Shown: positions 28,401 through 37,089, counted from the stretch's first letter. The stretch is 64,000 nt of DNA from Bradyrhizobium sp. SZCCT0231 (GCF_018130245.1 NZ_JAFCKP010000003.1:310001-374000), one strand, 5' to 3'. Translations and numbers: made by a program. The notes: generated from the letters alone by a model not told the origin.

Positions 28401-30149
28401 CTACAGCTTGTAAGCCGTGCGAAATCCGCCCCAGTGCCGGCCCTGCACGCGGATCGGGACGTCGATCTCGCGCATCATCACCGTGTTCCCGTTGCCCATG
28501 TCGCGTGCATAGCTCTGGACCAGGTACGAACGCAGGTTGTGCGCGGCGGCGAGCCCCGCCGGATCGTTGAAGATGCGCCGGTTGCGGCTGTTGGCCATGT
28601 TCCAGGCGACGTCGCCCGGCCGCTGCGGATGCGAATAGATCTTGTTGTGCACCGGCAGAAAGCCGTTGCGATCGACCATGGCGCAGAACGCCATCCGCGG
28701 CTCCCTCGCCAGAAAAGCTTCCTGGAACGGCGGCAGGGCGCGGTCGGCCCAGTCGAGATATTTCGTGCGGTATTGCTGCGGATTGGTGCCCGCGATTTCC
28801 AAATAGTCCATGTCGAAGAGGTCTTCGATCTTGACCTCGCCGCGCGCGAGCGCCTGCTCGAATATCTTGGTCAGCGCATTGCCCGCCTCCAAGGCGCGGG
28901 TGACGAACTCCGTGTTCTCCTCATGGATCGACCAGAGCTTGTCCTCGATCTTCGCGTTGAGCGCGGCGGTGGGACCAACGAATTGCGCGCGGGCGCCGGC
29001 CTTGGATTGCTCGACCACGCGCAGGCGGCAGGCGCCGATGTCTTCGAGGTTGCCTTCGACCGTTGCTTGCGCTGCAAGCCGGCCGGCGTCCGTGCCGCCG
29101 ATCAGCACGCCCTCCATCGCGATTTCATAGACCGGCATCGTGCCGCGCGTGGTCTCGAATTTGAGATGGCAGGGCAGCCGCTCGGTCTTGCGGCGGTCGT
29201 CGTGCTCGCTCTGGCGCAGCAGCACGGCGCAGCGCGATTTCAGCTTTTGAGCAAAAGTGGTGACGGCCTTGCCGGCACTGGCGACGCTCTCGCCATGGGT
29301 CTCGGCGGCCTTGGTCGCGGCATCGATCTCGGCCGCGCTCTCGCCGACCGAGACGATGAACTCCGAGGCGCTGGCGGCATTGCCGGAGACTTCGCTCGTC
29401 GTGGCGTTCTGCTCGGCGACCGCGCCGTTGACGGTGTCGAACACCGGGCGGATCGCCTCGATCGCCTGCGAGATGCGGTGCACGGCATCCGCCGAGCCTG
29501 CGGCGTCGCGCTGCAGCGCGTCGATCTTCCTGGTGATTTCTTCCGTCGCTCCTTGCGTCTGCACCGCGAGCGCCTTGACCTCGGTGGCGACGACAGCAAA
29601 GCCTCTGCCCGCATCGCCCGCGCGCGCGGCCTCGATGGTCGAGTTGAGTGCGAGCAGCGTGGTCTGCCGCGCGATCTGCGCGATCAGATTGACGACATTG
29701 CTGATGGCGGCGGAGGACTCGCGCAGGCGGTCGACATTGGCGCGGGCTTCCTGCGCCGCGGCGCTGGCCTCGTCGGCGAGCTTGCCGGCTTCGCGGACCT
29801 GCGCCCCGATGCCCAGGGCGGACTGGGTGAACTTGTCGGCGGCATGGGCGAAGGTGGAGGCGGTCGACTGCGCCGCGTTGGTGCGGCCGGTCAGGGCGTC
29901 GGTGCGGTCGCGAATGGCGGCAAGCGTCGTGGCGGTCGCCTCGGCGCCGCCGGCCACCGAATTGGCGGCACGTTCGAGCTGGCGAATCATGGCCCCGAGC
30001 TCGAGTTCCAGCAGTTCCAGGATTTCCTTGGCCGAATCGCCCTCGCCGGCCGGGACGGGCTCGGCAATGGCCCCTGGCTGCGCAGCCTGCGGGGTGGCCG
30101 CCGGCGCCGCCATATCGGGCAGACGCTTCCGAAACAGTCCGAATGCCAT
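28401..30149 (-). CDS. Soluble chemoreceptor with PilZ-like and C-terminal cache-like domains
   Basis: A 582-residue protein without membrane helices. An A/P-rich N-terminus (about 10-40) precedes the signalling coiled coil with [20 protein letters not shown] and [16 protein letters not shown]. Around residues 316-405 there is a PilZ-like domain opening [11 protein letters not shown], which keeps the RxxxR c-di-GMP motif. The second motif reads EIAMEG instead of (D/N)xSxxG. The C-terminus (about 410-582) repeats the cache-like domain of the neighbouring receptor ([41 protein letters not shown]). It may integrate a small ligand with c-di-GMP, but the degenerate motif leaves binding in doubt. 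Confidence 0.88.
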   Translation of the reverse strand: MAFGLFRKRLPDMAAPAATPQAAQPGAIAEPVPAGEGDSAKEILELLELELGAMIRQLERAANSVAGGAEATATTLAAIRDRTDALTGRTNAAQSTASTFAHAADKFTQSALGIGAQVREAGKLADEASAAAQEARANVDRLRESSAAISNVVNLIAQIARQTTLLALNSTIEAARAGDAGRGFAVVATEVKALAVQTQGATEEITRKIDALQRDAAGSADAVHRISQAIEAIRPVFDTVNGAVAEQNATTSEVSGNAASASEFIVSVGESAAEIDAATKAAETHGESVASAGKAVTTFAQKLKSRCAVLLRQSEHDDRRKTERLPCHLKFETTRGTMPVYEIAMEGVLIGGTDAGRLAAQATVEGNLEDIGACRLRVVEQSKAGARAQFVGPTAALNAKIEDKLWSIHEENTEFVTRALEAGNALTKIFEQALARGEVKIEDLFDMDYLEIAGTNPQQYRTKYLDWADRALPPFQEAFLAREPRMAFCAMVDRNGFLPVHNKIYSHPQRPGDVAWNMANSRNRRIFNDPAGLAAAHNLRSYLVQSYARDMGNGNTVMMREIDVPIRVQGRHWGGFRTAYKL

Positions 30150-30352
30150 CAGCTCTCTCTTGTCGGGGAACGGTCGGGCGCTATTTTCGCAGCCCGGAAT
30201 GAAATCAGGGTTAACGGTGCCCGACCTCTAGGCACGGGCCAGTACGGTGTTACCTTAAAGTCGTAGAGCCTCTTTCATTCCGGTGGGTGGACGGCCTATA
30301 AGGCCGCGCTTCCCACGCTCACACCTTGGCGCGATTCCTTACGAGACCACGC

Positions 30353-31099
30353 ATGGCCGGACATTCCCAATTCAAGAACATCATGCACCGCAAGGGGCGG
30401 CAGGATGCCCAGAAGTCGAAACTGTTCGGCAAGCTGGCGCGGGAAATCACCGTCGCCGCCAAGCTCGGCACGCCCGACCCCGCCATGAACCCGCGCCTGC
30501 GCGCCGCCGTGATCGCCGCGCGGCAGGAGAACATGCCGAAGGACAATATCGAGCGCGCCATCAAGAAGGCGCTCGGCAGCGACGGCGAGAACTATGACGA
30601 GATCCGCTACGAGGGTTATGGCCCCGGCGGCGTCGCCGTCATCGTCGAGGCACTGACCGACAACCGCAACCGCGCCGCGTCCGACATCCGCTCCTTCTTC
30701 ACCAAGTCCGGCGGCAATCTCGGCGAAACCGGCTCGGTGTCCTTCATGTTCGACCGCACCGGCATCATCGAATACGACCGCAGCGTCGCCTCCGACGATG
30801 CGGTGCTGGATGCCGCAATCGAAGCCGGCGCAGACGACGTCGTTTCCGGCGAGGGCGGCCATGAGATCTACGCCTCGACCGAAAGCTATCGCGATGTCGC
30901 CAAGGCGCTGGAAGCCAAGTTCGGCGAGCCGCGCAAGGCCGCGCTGATCTGGAAGCCGCAGAACACGGTCGCCGTGGACGACGAGACCGGCGAGAAGCTG
31001 CTCAAGCTGATGGACCTGCTCAACGAGCACGACGACGTCCAGAACGTCTACGCCAATTTCGAGGTGTCGGACACGCTTGTTGCGAAGATGGGCGGGTAG
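30353..31099 (+). CDS. YebC/PmpR family regulator or translation factor
   Basis: A 248-residue protein that starts [20 protein letters not shown], the invariant YebC N-terminus. It continues with [25 protein letters not shown] and [19 protein letters not shown], and ends with the NVYANFEV motif. Members act as DNA-binding regulators, and recent work links the family to relief of ribosome stalling. As in many proteobacteria it precedes ruvC. A family A repeat begins 6 bases after its stop. Confidence 0.96.
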   Translation: MAGHSQFKNIMHRKGRQDAQKSKLFGKLAREITVAAKLGTPDPAMNPRLRAAVIAARQENMPKDNIERAIKKALGSDGENYDEIRYEGYGPGGVAVIVEALTDNRNRAASDIRSFFTKSGGNLGETGSVSFMFDRTGIIEYDRSVASDDAVLDAAIEAGADDVVSGEGGHEIYASTESYRDVAKALEAKFGEPRKAALIWKPQNTVAVDDETGEKLLKLMDLLNEHDDVQNVYANFEVSDTLVAKMGG

Positions 31100-31105
31100 G
31101 GCTCG

Positions 31106-31240
31106 CGTGTCCCGGACGCGGCGCAGCGCGAAGCGGTGCGACGCGGAGCCGGGACCCACAGCGCCGTGCGCGCTGGAGGCAACATGGGCCCCGGTTCAGC
31201 CGCGCATCACTTCGTGCTGCGCTGCGCCCGGGGCATGAGA
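31106..31240. repeat. Palindromic intergenic element, family A copy 4
   Basis: The outer arms GTGTCCCGGACGCGGCGCAG and GCTGCGCCCGGGGCATG pair, as do the inner arms GGAGCCGGGACCCA and GGGCCCCGGTTC. It directly follows the yebC stop and ends before the ruvC promoter region. Confidence 0.8.
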
Positions 31241-31262
31241 CCCCACTTCCCCTGTTACTTCC

Positions 31263-31277
31263 GTTCTGTTTCTGTTT
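31263..31277 (+). promoter_or_regulatory. Candidate LexA (SOS) box upstream of ruvC
   Basis: GTTC-TGTTTCT-GTTT differs by one base from the alphaproteobacterial LexA consensus GTTC-N7-GTTC. It lies 32 bases upstream of the ruvC start, in the right place to repress a ruvCAB transcript. Induction of ruv genes by DNA damage is known in many bacteria. The match itself is short. Confidence 0.5.
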
Positions 31278-31309
31278 CGCATCCCGCGGCCAGCCGCTAT
31301 CACTGGCCC

Positions 31310-31837
31310 ATGACTGCGCTCCCGATTCGTGGCCCCGTTCGCATCATCGGCATCGACCCCGGCCTGCGCCGCACCGGCTGGGGCGTGATCGAGGCCGAGG
31401 GCAATCGCCTGATCTACGTCGCCTGCGGCTCGGTGGAACCGCCGGACGACCTGCCGCTGTCGGGCCGGCTGCTCGCGATCCATGAAGGGCTCGCGGCCGT
31501 TTTGTCCAATCACCAGCCGATGGAAGCCGCGGTCGAGCAGACCTTCGTCAACAAGGACGGTGTCGCGACGCTGAAGCTCGGCCAGGCCCGCGGCGTCGCC
31601 ATGCTGGCGCCCGCAATGTTCGGCATCTCTGTCGCCGAATACGCGCCGAACCAGGTCAAGAAGACGGTGGTCGGCGCCGGCCACGCCGACAAGCAACAGA
31701 TCGCGATGATGCTGAAGATATTGCTGCCGAAAGCCGAGCCGCCGTCCGCCGACGCTGCCGACGCGCTCGCCATCGCCATCACCCACGCCCATCACCGCCA
31801 GAGCACGGCGCTCCGGCTGAAGGTGGTGGGGATATGA
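31310..31837 (+). CDS. ruvC: Holliday junction endonuclease RuvC
   Basis: A 175-residue resolvase. The catalytic acidic residues lie in [16 protein letters not shown] (first Asp), [10 protein letters not shown] (Glu) and [16 protein letters not shown] (the last two Asp). It cuts four-way junctions symmetrically after RuvAB branch migration. The start [11 protein letters not shown] is chosen by alignment to the family N-terminus, since upstream codons lie in the repeat and promoter. Its stop overlaps the ruvA start (ATGA). Confidence 0.97.
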   Translation: MTALPIRGPVRIIGIDPGLRRTGWGVIEAEGNRLIYVACGSVEPPDDLPLSGRLLAIHEGLAAVLSNHQPMEAAVEQTFVNKDGVATLKLGQARGVAMLAPAMFGISVAEYAPNQVKKTVVGAGHADKQQIAMMLKILLPKAEPPSADAADALAIAITHAHHRQSTALRLKVVGI

Positions 31838-32451
31838 TCGGCAAGCTCAAGGGCCTGATCGATTCCTACGGCGAGGATTTTGTCATCCTCGACGTCGGCG
31901 GCGTCGGCTACCAGGTGCACTGCTCGTCGCGCACCTTGCAGCATCTACCGTCGCCCGGCGAAGCGGCCGTGCTGTCGATCGAGACCTATGTCCGCGAGGA
32001 TCAGATAAAACTGTTCGGCTTCCGCACCGACCAGGAGCGCGAATGGTTTCGTCTGCTCCAAACCGTGCAGGGCGTCGGCGCCAAGGTCGCGCTCGCGGTG
32101 CTCGGCACGTTACAGCCTTCCGATCTCGCCAACGCGATCGCGCTGCGCGACAAGGCCGCGGTGTCGCGCACGCCCGGCGTCGGCCCCAAGGTCGCCGAGC
32201 GCATCGTCACCGAATTGAAGGACAAGGCGCCGGCCTTCGCCAATGTCGATCCGCACGTGGTGCATCTTGCCGGCGCCGTCGACGACCAGCGCGCGCCACG
32301 CCCGGTGGCGGATGCGATCTCCGCGCTGGTCAATCTCGGCTATGGCCAGCCGCAGGCCGCCGCGGCGATTGCCTCGGCCTCGCGCAGTGCGGGTGAGAAC
32401 GCCGAGACGGCGCAGCTCATTCGCCTCGGCCTGAAGGAGCTTGCGAAGTGA
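31834..32451 (+). CDS. ruvA: Holliday junction DNA helicase subunit RuvA
   Basis: A 205-residue protein. Domain I starts [20 protein letters not shown] with [11 protein letters not shown]. The two helix-hairpin-helix motifs are [17 protein letters not shown] and [20 protein letters not shown]. The C-terminal domain III ([16 protein letters not shown]) contacts RuvB. RuvA tetramers hold the junction and load RuvB. It is coupled to ruvC, and a palindromic repeat separates it from ruvB. Confidence 0.97.
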   Translation: MIGKLKGLIDSYGEDFVILDVGGVGYQVHCSSRTLQHLPSPGEAAVLSIETYVREDQIKLFGFRTDQEREWFRLLQTVQGVGAKVALAVLGTLQPSDLANAIALRDKAAVSRTPGVGPKVAERIVTELKDKAPAFANVDPHVVHLAGAVDDQRAPRPVADAISALVNLGYGQPQAAAAIASASRSAGENAETAQLIRLGLKELAK

Positions 32452-32470
32452 GCGCGTCGATGGTCAGTCT

Positions 32471-32565
32471 CGTAGGGTGGGCAAAGCGCAGCGTGCCCAC
32501 CACTTTCGGAGCGATTGGAGAGATATGGTGGGCACGGCGCGAAGAGCGCCTTTGCCCACCCTACG
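32471..32565. repeat. Palindromic intergenic element, family D
   Basis: The arms CGTAGGGTGGGCAAAG and CTTTGCCCACCCTACG are nearly fully complementary, enclosing GCGTGCCCACCA / TGGTGGGCACGGC inner arms. It sits between ruvA and ruvB. The AGGAG that serves as ribosome site for the GTG start of ruvB lies at or just past its right end, so the hairpin could affect ruvB translation (inference). Confidence 0.75.
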
Positions 32566-32578
32566 AGGAGTTCGCTGA

Positions 32579-33637
32579 GTGAGCGATCCCAAGGCCAGCC
32601 GCATGGTCTCGCCCGAGCGCCGCAGCGATGATGTCGGCGACACCGCGCTGCGTCCGCAGTCGCTGACCGATTTCGTCGGCCAGCAGCAGGCGCGCAAGAA
32701 CCTCTCGATCTTCATCGAGGCGGCGCGCAAGCGCGGCGAGGCGCTGGATCATGTGTTGTTCGTAGGTCCCCCGGGCCTCGGCAAGACCACGCTGGCGCAG
32801 ATCGTGGCGAAAGAGCTCGGCGTCGGCTTTCGCGCCACGTCGGGTCCCGTCATCGCCAAGGCCGGCGATCTCGCCGCGCTCCTCACCAATCTCGAAGAGC
32901 GTGACGTGCTCTTCATCGACGAGATCCATCGCCTCAGCCCGGCGGTGGAGGAAGTGCTTTATCCTGCGATGGAGGATTTCCAGCTCGACCTCATCATCGG
33001 CGAGGGCCCGGCGGCGCGCTCGGTGAAGATCGAGCTGTCGAAATTCACCCTCGTCGGCGCCACCACGCGCGCCGGCCTGCTCACCAATCCCTTGCGCGAT
33101 CGCTTCGGCATCCCGGTCCGGCTCAATTTCTACACCATTGAAGAACTCGAGAGCATCGTCAGCCGCGGCGCGCGCGTGCTCAATGTCGGCATGAGCGCGG
33201 ACGGCGCCAACGAGATCGCGCGCCGCGCCCGCGGCACGCCGCGCATCGCCGGGCGCCTGCTCCGCCGTGTGCGCGATTTCGCTTCGGCTGCCGATGCCGA
33301 CAAGATCGACCGCAAGATCGCTGACCACGCGCTGAGCGCGCTCGAGGTCGATGCCGCAGGGCTTGACGCCATGGACCGCCGCTATCTCTCGACCATCGCG
33401 CTCAACTATGGCGGCGGCCCGGTCGGCGTCGAGACCATGGCCGCGGCCTTGTCGGAGCCGCGCGATGCCATCGAGGACATCATCGAGCCTTATCTGATCC
33501 AGTGCGGCTATCTGCAGCGCACGCCCCGCGGCCGCCTGCTGACCTCGCACGCCTTCCGCCATCTCGGCATCGCCGAACCCTCGCGCGATGCGGCGGCGCA
33601 GTTCGGCCTGTTCGGCACGGATGACGGCGACGAGTGA
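32579..33637 (+). CDS. ruvB: Holliday junction branch-migration ATPase RuvB
   Basis: A 352-residue AAA+ motor. Walker A is GPPGLGKTT, Walker B is [11 protein letters not shown], and sensor 1 is in [12 protein letters not shown]. The arginine-finger region follows at [11 protein letters not shown], and the winged-helix C-terminus has [15 protein letters not shown]. It starts with GTG, eight bases after AGGAG. Hexamers pump DNA through RuvA-bound junctions. It is the third gene of ruvCAB but is separated from ruvA by the family D repeat. Confidence 0.97.
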   Translation: MSDPKASRMVSPERRSDDVGDTALRPQSLTDFVGQQQARKNLSIFIEAARKRGEALDHVLFVGPPGLGKTTLAQIVAKELGVGFRATSGPVIAKAGDLAALLTNLEERDVLFIDEIHRLSPAVEEVLYPAMEDFQLDLIIGEGPAARSVKIELSKFTLVGATTRAGLLTNPLRDRFGIPVRLNFYTIEELESIVSRGARVLNVGMSADGANEIARRARGTPRIAGRLLRRVRDFASAADADKIDRKIADHALSALEVDAAGLDAMDRRYLSTIALNYGGGPVGVETMAAALSEPRDAIEDIIEPYLIQCGYLQRTPRGRLLTSHAFRHLGIAEPSRDAAAQFGLFGTDDGDE

Positions 33638-33683
33638 GCTGCTGAAACATTCGCCGTTCCGGCTTTGATGAATTTTCGGTAAT

Positions 33684-33706
33684 CTCGTGCAGACGATCTG
33701 CACGAG
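33684..33706. promoter_or_regulatory. Perfect 23-base palindrome between ruvB and the phosphoesterase gene
   Basis: CTCGTGCAGA-CGA-TCTGCACGAG has perfect 10-bp arms and a 3-base centre, starting 47 bases after the ruvB stop and 61 bases before the next start. No T-run follows on either strand, so a simple intrinsic terminator is unlikely. A dimeric regulator site or an mRNA-stabilising hairpin are alternatives. Confidence 0.5.
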
Positions 33707-33766
33707 CGCACCCCAATTCCGCTCCAATCGGATATCATCAAGACGCCGCATCACCATCGGGCTTCC

Positions 33767-34684
33767 ATGATCACGCGCCGTCATCTCATCCGTTCCATCG
33801 GCGGCCTTTCCGCCCTCGGCGTCTCGACCGCGGCCTATGGCGTCGGCGTCGAGCCGATGCTGCGGCTCCGCGTCACCCGCTATCATCCGACGCCGCGGCA
33901 ATGGCCGGCGGATCTTCCGCTGAAGATCGCCGTCATCGCCGACATCCACGCCTGCGACCCCTGGATGCCGCTGGACCGGATCGCGGCCATTGTCGACCGC
34001 ACCAACGCGCTGAACGCCGACCTCATCGTGCTGCTCGGCGATTATGTCGCCGGCCTGCATCAGGTCACGCGCTTCATTCCGTCGAGCGAATGGGCGAGGG
34101 TGCTCGCTGGCCTCAAGGCGCCGCTCGGCGTCCACGCCGTCATGGGCAACCACGACTATTGGGATGACAGGACGGTGCAGCGGGCCGGGCAGGGGGCGAC
34201 CGTCGCGCATCGTGCGCTGGAGGCGGCCGGCATCCCCGTCTACGAGAACGATGTCGTGCGCCTTACTAAGGACGGCCGTCCGTTCTGGCTCGCCGGCCTC
34301 GGCGATCAGCTCGCCTTCCTGCCGGCGCGCCGGTTTCGGAGCATGGTGCGCTTCGGTGCCGACGATCTCAATGCGACGCTCGCCAAGGTCACGGACGATG
34401 CGCCCATCATCCTGCTCGCGCATGAGCCCAACATCGCGCCGCGCGTGCCCGCGCGCGTCGCGCTGCAACTGTCCGGCCACACCCATGGCGGTCAGGTCCG
34501 CCTGCTCGGCTGGTCCCCCGCGGTTCCGCCGCAGCAAGGCGTCCGCCTCGCCTATGGTCATGTCAGGCTGAAATGCGACGTCATCATCTCCGGCGGCCTC
34601 GGTTGCAGCATCATGCCGCTCCGCGTCGGCGTGCCGCCGGAGATCGTCGAGGTGACGCTGGGGCGGGCGCCGGTGGTGGCGTAG
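33767..34684 (+). CDS. Tat-exported metallophosphoesterase (YkuE/YaeI type)
   Basis: A 305-residue protein with a twin-arginine signal (ITRRHLIRSIGGLSALGVS). It carries the calcineurin-like metal motifs: AVIADIHACDP, VLLGDYVAG, VMGNHDYWDD, LLAHEP and LSGHTHGGQ. It likely acts in the periplasm on phospholipid-derived or other phosphoesters; the family includes UDP-diacylglucosamine and phospholipid phosphodiesterases, but the substrate is not readable. It stands between ruvB and a toxin-antitoxin pair. Confidence 0.9.
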   Translation: MITRRHLIRSIGGLSALGVSTAAYGVGVEPMLRLRVTRYHPTPRQWPADLPLKIAVIADIHACDPWMPLDRIAAIVDRTNALNADLIVLLGDYVAGLHQVTRFIPSSEWARVLAGLKAPLGVHAVMGNHDYWDDRTVQRAGQGATVAHRALEAAGIPVYENDVVRLTKDGRPFWLAGLGDQLAFLPARRFRSMVRFGADDLNATLAKVTDDAPIILLAHEPNIAPRVPARVALQLSGHTHGGQVRLLGWSPAVPPQQGVRLAYGHVRLKCDVIISGGLGCSIMPLRVGVPPEIVEVTLGRAPVVA

Positions 34685-34742
34685 CTGTCAAATTTCGAGC
34701 GAGCATCTGGGCACCCGCCAAAGGCTGCGCTATATTGATGGC

Positions 34743-34952
34743 ATGAGTTCTGCCATCGAGAAAGCTGTCGAAGCACTTGAGCTGTTGCCTGAGGACATGC
34801 AGGAGTCGGCGGCTGATTATCTGTTGTCCCAAGCCAGGAAGTTTCGAGCACTCAAAGACGCGATCGACGAAGGGATGGCGGACGTAGACGCTGGGCGCGT
34901 GGTCCCGTGGGACCTCGACGAGTTTCTCAAGCTAACTCGGACCAAACGGTAG
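34743..34952 (+). CDS. Antitoxin of a ParDE/RelBE-type module
   Basis: A 69-residue acidic protein. ALELLPEDMQESAADYLLSQA resembles a dimerising helical domain, and LKDAIDEGMADVDAGRVVPWD is the toxin-neutralising tail seen in many ParD/RelB-like antitoxins (x-I-x-E-G-x-A-D-x-x-A-G-R-V). The toxin-like frame begins 8 bases after its stop. Antitoxins of this type usually repress their own promoter. Confidence 0.8.
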   Translation: MSSAIEKAVEALELLPEDMQESAADYLLSQARKFRALKDAIDEGMADVDAGRVVPWDLDEFLKLTRTKR

Positions 34953-34960
34953 GAGGTGGC

Positions 34961-35252
34961 GTGCAGGTTGTTCTGTCCTTGCGCGCTCGCACAGACCTAC
35001 TTGACATCCATTCATATCTCGCCGAGCGCAGTCCGGCTGCAGCAGATCGATTGGCTGCACGATTCTCGGAGCGGTTCGACGAGCTACAAAAAATTCCCGT
35101 TTCTGGGGCCGGATCGGAGTGAGTTGAGGGAAACGCTTCGGGGCTTGTCGATTGATGGTTATGTTGCCTTTTACGTCGTCCAGACGGATCGCATCGTCAT
35201 TGTGCGGGTGCTGGATGGACGTCGAGACATGAAGCGAGAGTTTTCGAAATGA
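34961..35252 (+). pseudogene. ParE/RelE-type toxin, frameshifted at an A6 run
   Basis: The first part, from GTG 34961 with GGAGG four bases upstream, reads VQVVLSLRARTDLLDIHSYL, continues through LAARFSERFDELQK and stops at 35120-35122. The second part of the family fold continues in the +1 frame: FPFLGPDRSELRETLRGLS, GYVAFYVVQTDRIVIVRVL, then [12 protein letters not shown] up to 35252. Skipping one base at the A6 run (35088-35093) joins them into a full-length toxin of about 96 residues. It may be an inactivated gene, a sequencing error at the homopolymer, or a slippage-controlled gene. The final TGA overlaps the ybgC start. Confidence 0.75.
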
Positions 35253-35698
35253 CAGCCCATCTCGACGGCGAGATCCGCGACGGCCGCCACCACATGCAGG
35301 TCCGCGTCTACTACGAGGACACGGATTTTTCCGGCATCGTCTATCACGCCAATTACCTGCGCTACATGGAGCGCGGGCGCACCAATCATCTCAGGCTGAT
35401 GGGCGCCGAGCAGCAGGCGCTGTTCGAGGAGACCGAGACGGAAGGTGCCGGCTTCGCCTTCGTGGTGCGCTCGATGCATCTGGACTTTCTGAAGCCCGCG
35501 AGAATGGACGACGTGCTCGATGTTGTGACCTGGCCGATCGCGGTGAAGGGGGCCTCCATCATGCTGGCGCAGGAGGTGCGGCGCGGCGACGACGTGCTGG
35601 TGAAAGCCGAGGTCCGTGTTGCCTTCATCAGCGGCGGTCGCGCCCAGCCTATCCCGAAGTCGATCCGCACTCTGATGAAAGCCGATTTGATTTCGTGA
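35249..35698 (+). CDS. ybgC: YbgC/FadM-type acyl-CoA thioesterase
   Basis: A 149-residue hot-dog fold enzyme. The active-site segment [20 protein letters not shown] with catalytic Asp is that of 4-hydroxybenzoyl-CoA thioesterase/YbgC, followed by [11 protein letters not shown]. It hydrolyses short or medium acyl-CoAs. YbgC normally leads the tol-pal operon after ruvB, but tolQ does not follow here. Its ATG overlaps the last stop of the toxin gene, so it is now translationally tied to the toxin-antitoxin transcript. Confidence 0.93.
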   Translation: MTAHLDGEIRDGRHHMQVRVYYEDTDFSGIVYHANYLRYMERGRTNHLRLMGAEQQALFEETETEGAGFAFVVRSMHLDFLKPARMDDVLDVVTWPIAVKGASIMLAQEVRRGDDVLVKAEVRVAFISGGRAQPIPKSIRTLMKADLIS

Positions 35699-35792
35699 TC
35701 ACCCGATAAGTGATCGCCTGATTTGTGATGGCCTATCGACTCCGCCAGCTGCGGCGATAAATTCGCGGCCCCGATCAACCGATGAGGCCATC

Positions 35793-36260
35793 ATGTCGCG
35801 CCCGCCGCTTCCACCCTTCACCCGCGAGACCGCAGCGCAAAAGGCCCGCATGGCCGAGGACGCCTGGAATTCACGCGATCCGGTGCGGGTCTCGCTCGCC
35901 TATACCGAGGACAGCCGCTGGCGCAATCGTTCGGACGTTTTTCAGGGCCGCGAGGCCATCGTCGCCTTCCTCACCCGCAAATGGGAGAAGGAGCAGGACT
36001 ACCGGCTGATCAAGGACCTCTGGGCCTTCGACGGCAACCGCATCGCCGTGCGCTTCCAGTACGAATGGCACGATGCTGGCGGCCAGTGGTATCGCTCCTA
36101 CGGCAACGAGCAGTGGGAGTTCGACGAGCACGGCCTGATGAAGCGGCGCGAGGCCTCGATCAACGACATCGCGATTGCGGAGAAGGACCGCCGGCTTCAC
36201 TGGGCGGCGCCGGGCCCGCGGCCGGCCGATGTGCCGGGGTTGGGAAGTGAGCCGTTCTGA
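35793..36260 (+). CDS. DUF1348 family, NTF2-like protein
   Basis: A 155-residue protein matching DUF1348/nuclear transport factor 2-like proteins. Characteristic stretches are [40 protein letters not shown] and [20 protein letters not shown], ending [14 protein letters not shown]. The fold forms a small conical pocket. Family members are cytosolic with no agreed reaction. No operon partner is evident. Confidence 0.9.
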   Translation: MSRPPLPPFTRETAAQKARMAEDAWNSRDPVRVSLAYTEDSRWRNRSDVFQGREAIVAFLTRKWEKEQDYRLIKDLWAFDGNRIAVRFQYEWHDAGGQWYRSYGNEQWEFDEHGLMKRREASINDIAIAEKDRRLHWAAPGPRPADVPGLGSEPF

Positions 36261-36266
36261 ACTGCT

Positions 36267-36345
36267 TCCTCTCCCTCTCCCCGTTCTTACGGAGAGAGGG
36301 TCGGGGCGCAATCCGACCTCTCCCCGCAAGCGGGGCGAGGTGAGA
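36267..36345. repeat. Palindromic intergenic element, family F copy 1
   Basis: The paired units CCTCTCCCTCTCC / GGAGAGAGGG and CCTCTCCCCGCAAGCGGGGCG lie between convergent genes. A related copy is at 46968-47054, sharing GACCTCTCCC..GCAAGCGGG..GAGG. Confidence 0.65.
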
Positions 36346-37050
36346 TCACCGCCTCGCCAGAAACCGCGTGATCGCGCCGCCGAGCTTCGCGCTGTCCATC
36401 GGCTCCGCCAGCGACGCCCTTGCTGTGGCAACGGCATCCTCCGGCACCTTGCCGTCGCGCAGATCGCAACACACTTGCGCAAACGCCACGTCGAATTCCG
36501 GATGCGGCTGCACTGTCAGCGTCGTGCCGTTGGCGTAGAGCAGGCCGGCATGCGGGGTGAAGTCGGAGGAGAGGATCGTCAGCGCGTCGTTTGGCGGCTC
36601 GATCACCTGGTCCTGATGTGAGGCGGCGATCGCGACCGCGTCGCCTTCGACGACTCCATTCTCCGGCAGCACCTGATAGACGTGGCGGCCGATGCCCCAG
36701 CCCTTCTCGGACTTGCGCACGGTGCCGCCGAGCGCCTGCGCGATCAGCTGATGGCCGAAGCAGACGCCGACCATCGGTGTCTTGTTGGTGTAGGCTTTGC
36801 GGACAAAGTCCTCCAGCGGCACCATCCAGTCCACTTCGTCATAGACGCCGGCGGCGGCGCCGGTAATCAGGACGGCCTCCAGCTTGCGCGGGTCGGGGAG
36901 CGCATCGCCATTCGGGATGCTGACGACGTCGACCGTGGCTGTGGGGTCCTCGGTGCGGATCATCCGTTCGAACATGTCCGGAAACGAGCCGTGGCGCTCG
37001 CGATATTTTTGAGGAACGAGCCCAGTCTCGATGATCGTGATGCGTGCCAT
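36346..37050 (-). CDS. Class I glutamine amidotransferase-like protein
   Basis: A 234-residue GMP-synthase-type GATase1 domain. The nucleophile elbow is VGVCFGHQLIAQALGG (Cys), and the catalytic His/Glu pair is in VQPHPEFDVAF. It stands alone with no synthetase domain, so it may hydrolyse glutamine or a gamma-glutamyl compound. It lies 39 bases downstream of a LysR gene on the same strand and is probably co-transcribed with it, tying it to the nitrogen-catabolic module that starts on the opposite strand. Confidence 0.9.
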   Translation of the reverse strand: MARITIIETGLVPQKYRERHGSFPDMFERMIRTEDPTATVDVVSIPNGDALPDPRKLEAVLITGAAAGVYDEVDWMVPLEDFVRKAYTNKTPMVGVCFGHQLIAQALGGTVRKSEKGWGIGRHVYQVLPENGVVEGDAVAIAASHQDQVIEPPNDALTILSSDFTPHAGLLYANGTTLTVQPHPEFDVAFAQVCCDLRDGKVPEDAVATARASLAEPMDSAKLGGAITRFLARR

Positions 37051-37089
37051 GTGCCTCCCAGCCGAAAGGTTACGCGTGCGGTCGCAAGC

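Noticed and set aside
28386-30266. Long plus-strand open frame (626 codons) opposite a chemoreceptor gene
   Set aside because: It is an antisense shadow of the chemoreceptor coding strand and lacks any family motif.
32561-34561. Long minus-strand open frame (666 codons) opposite ruvB and the phosphoesterase gene
   Set aside because: It spans two clear plus-strand genes and their gap and has antisense-type composition with no domain.
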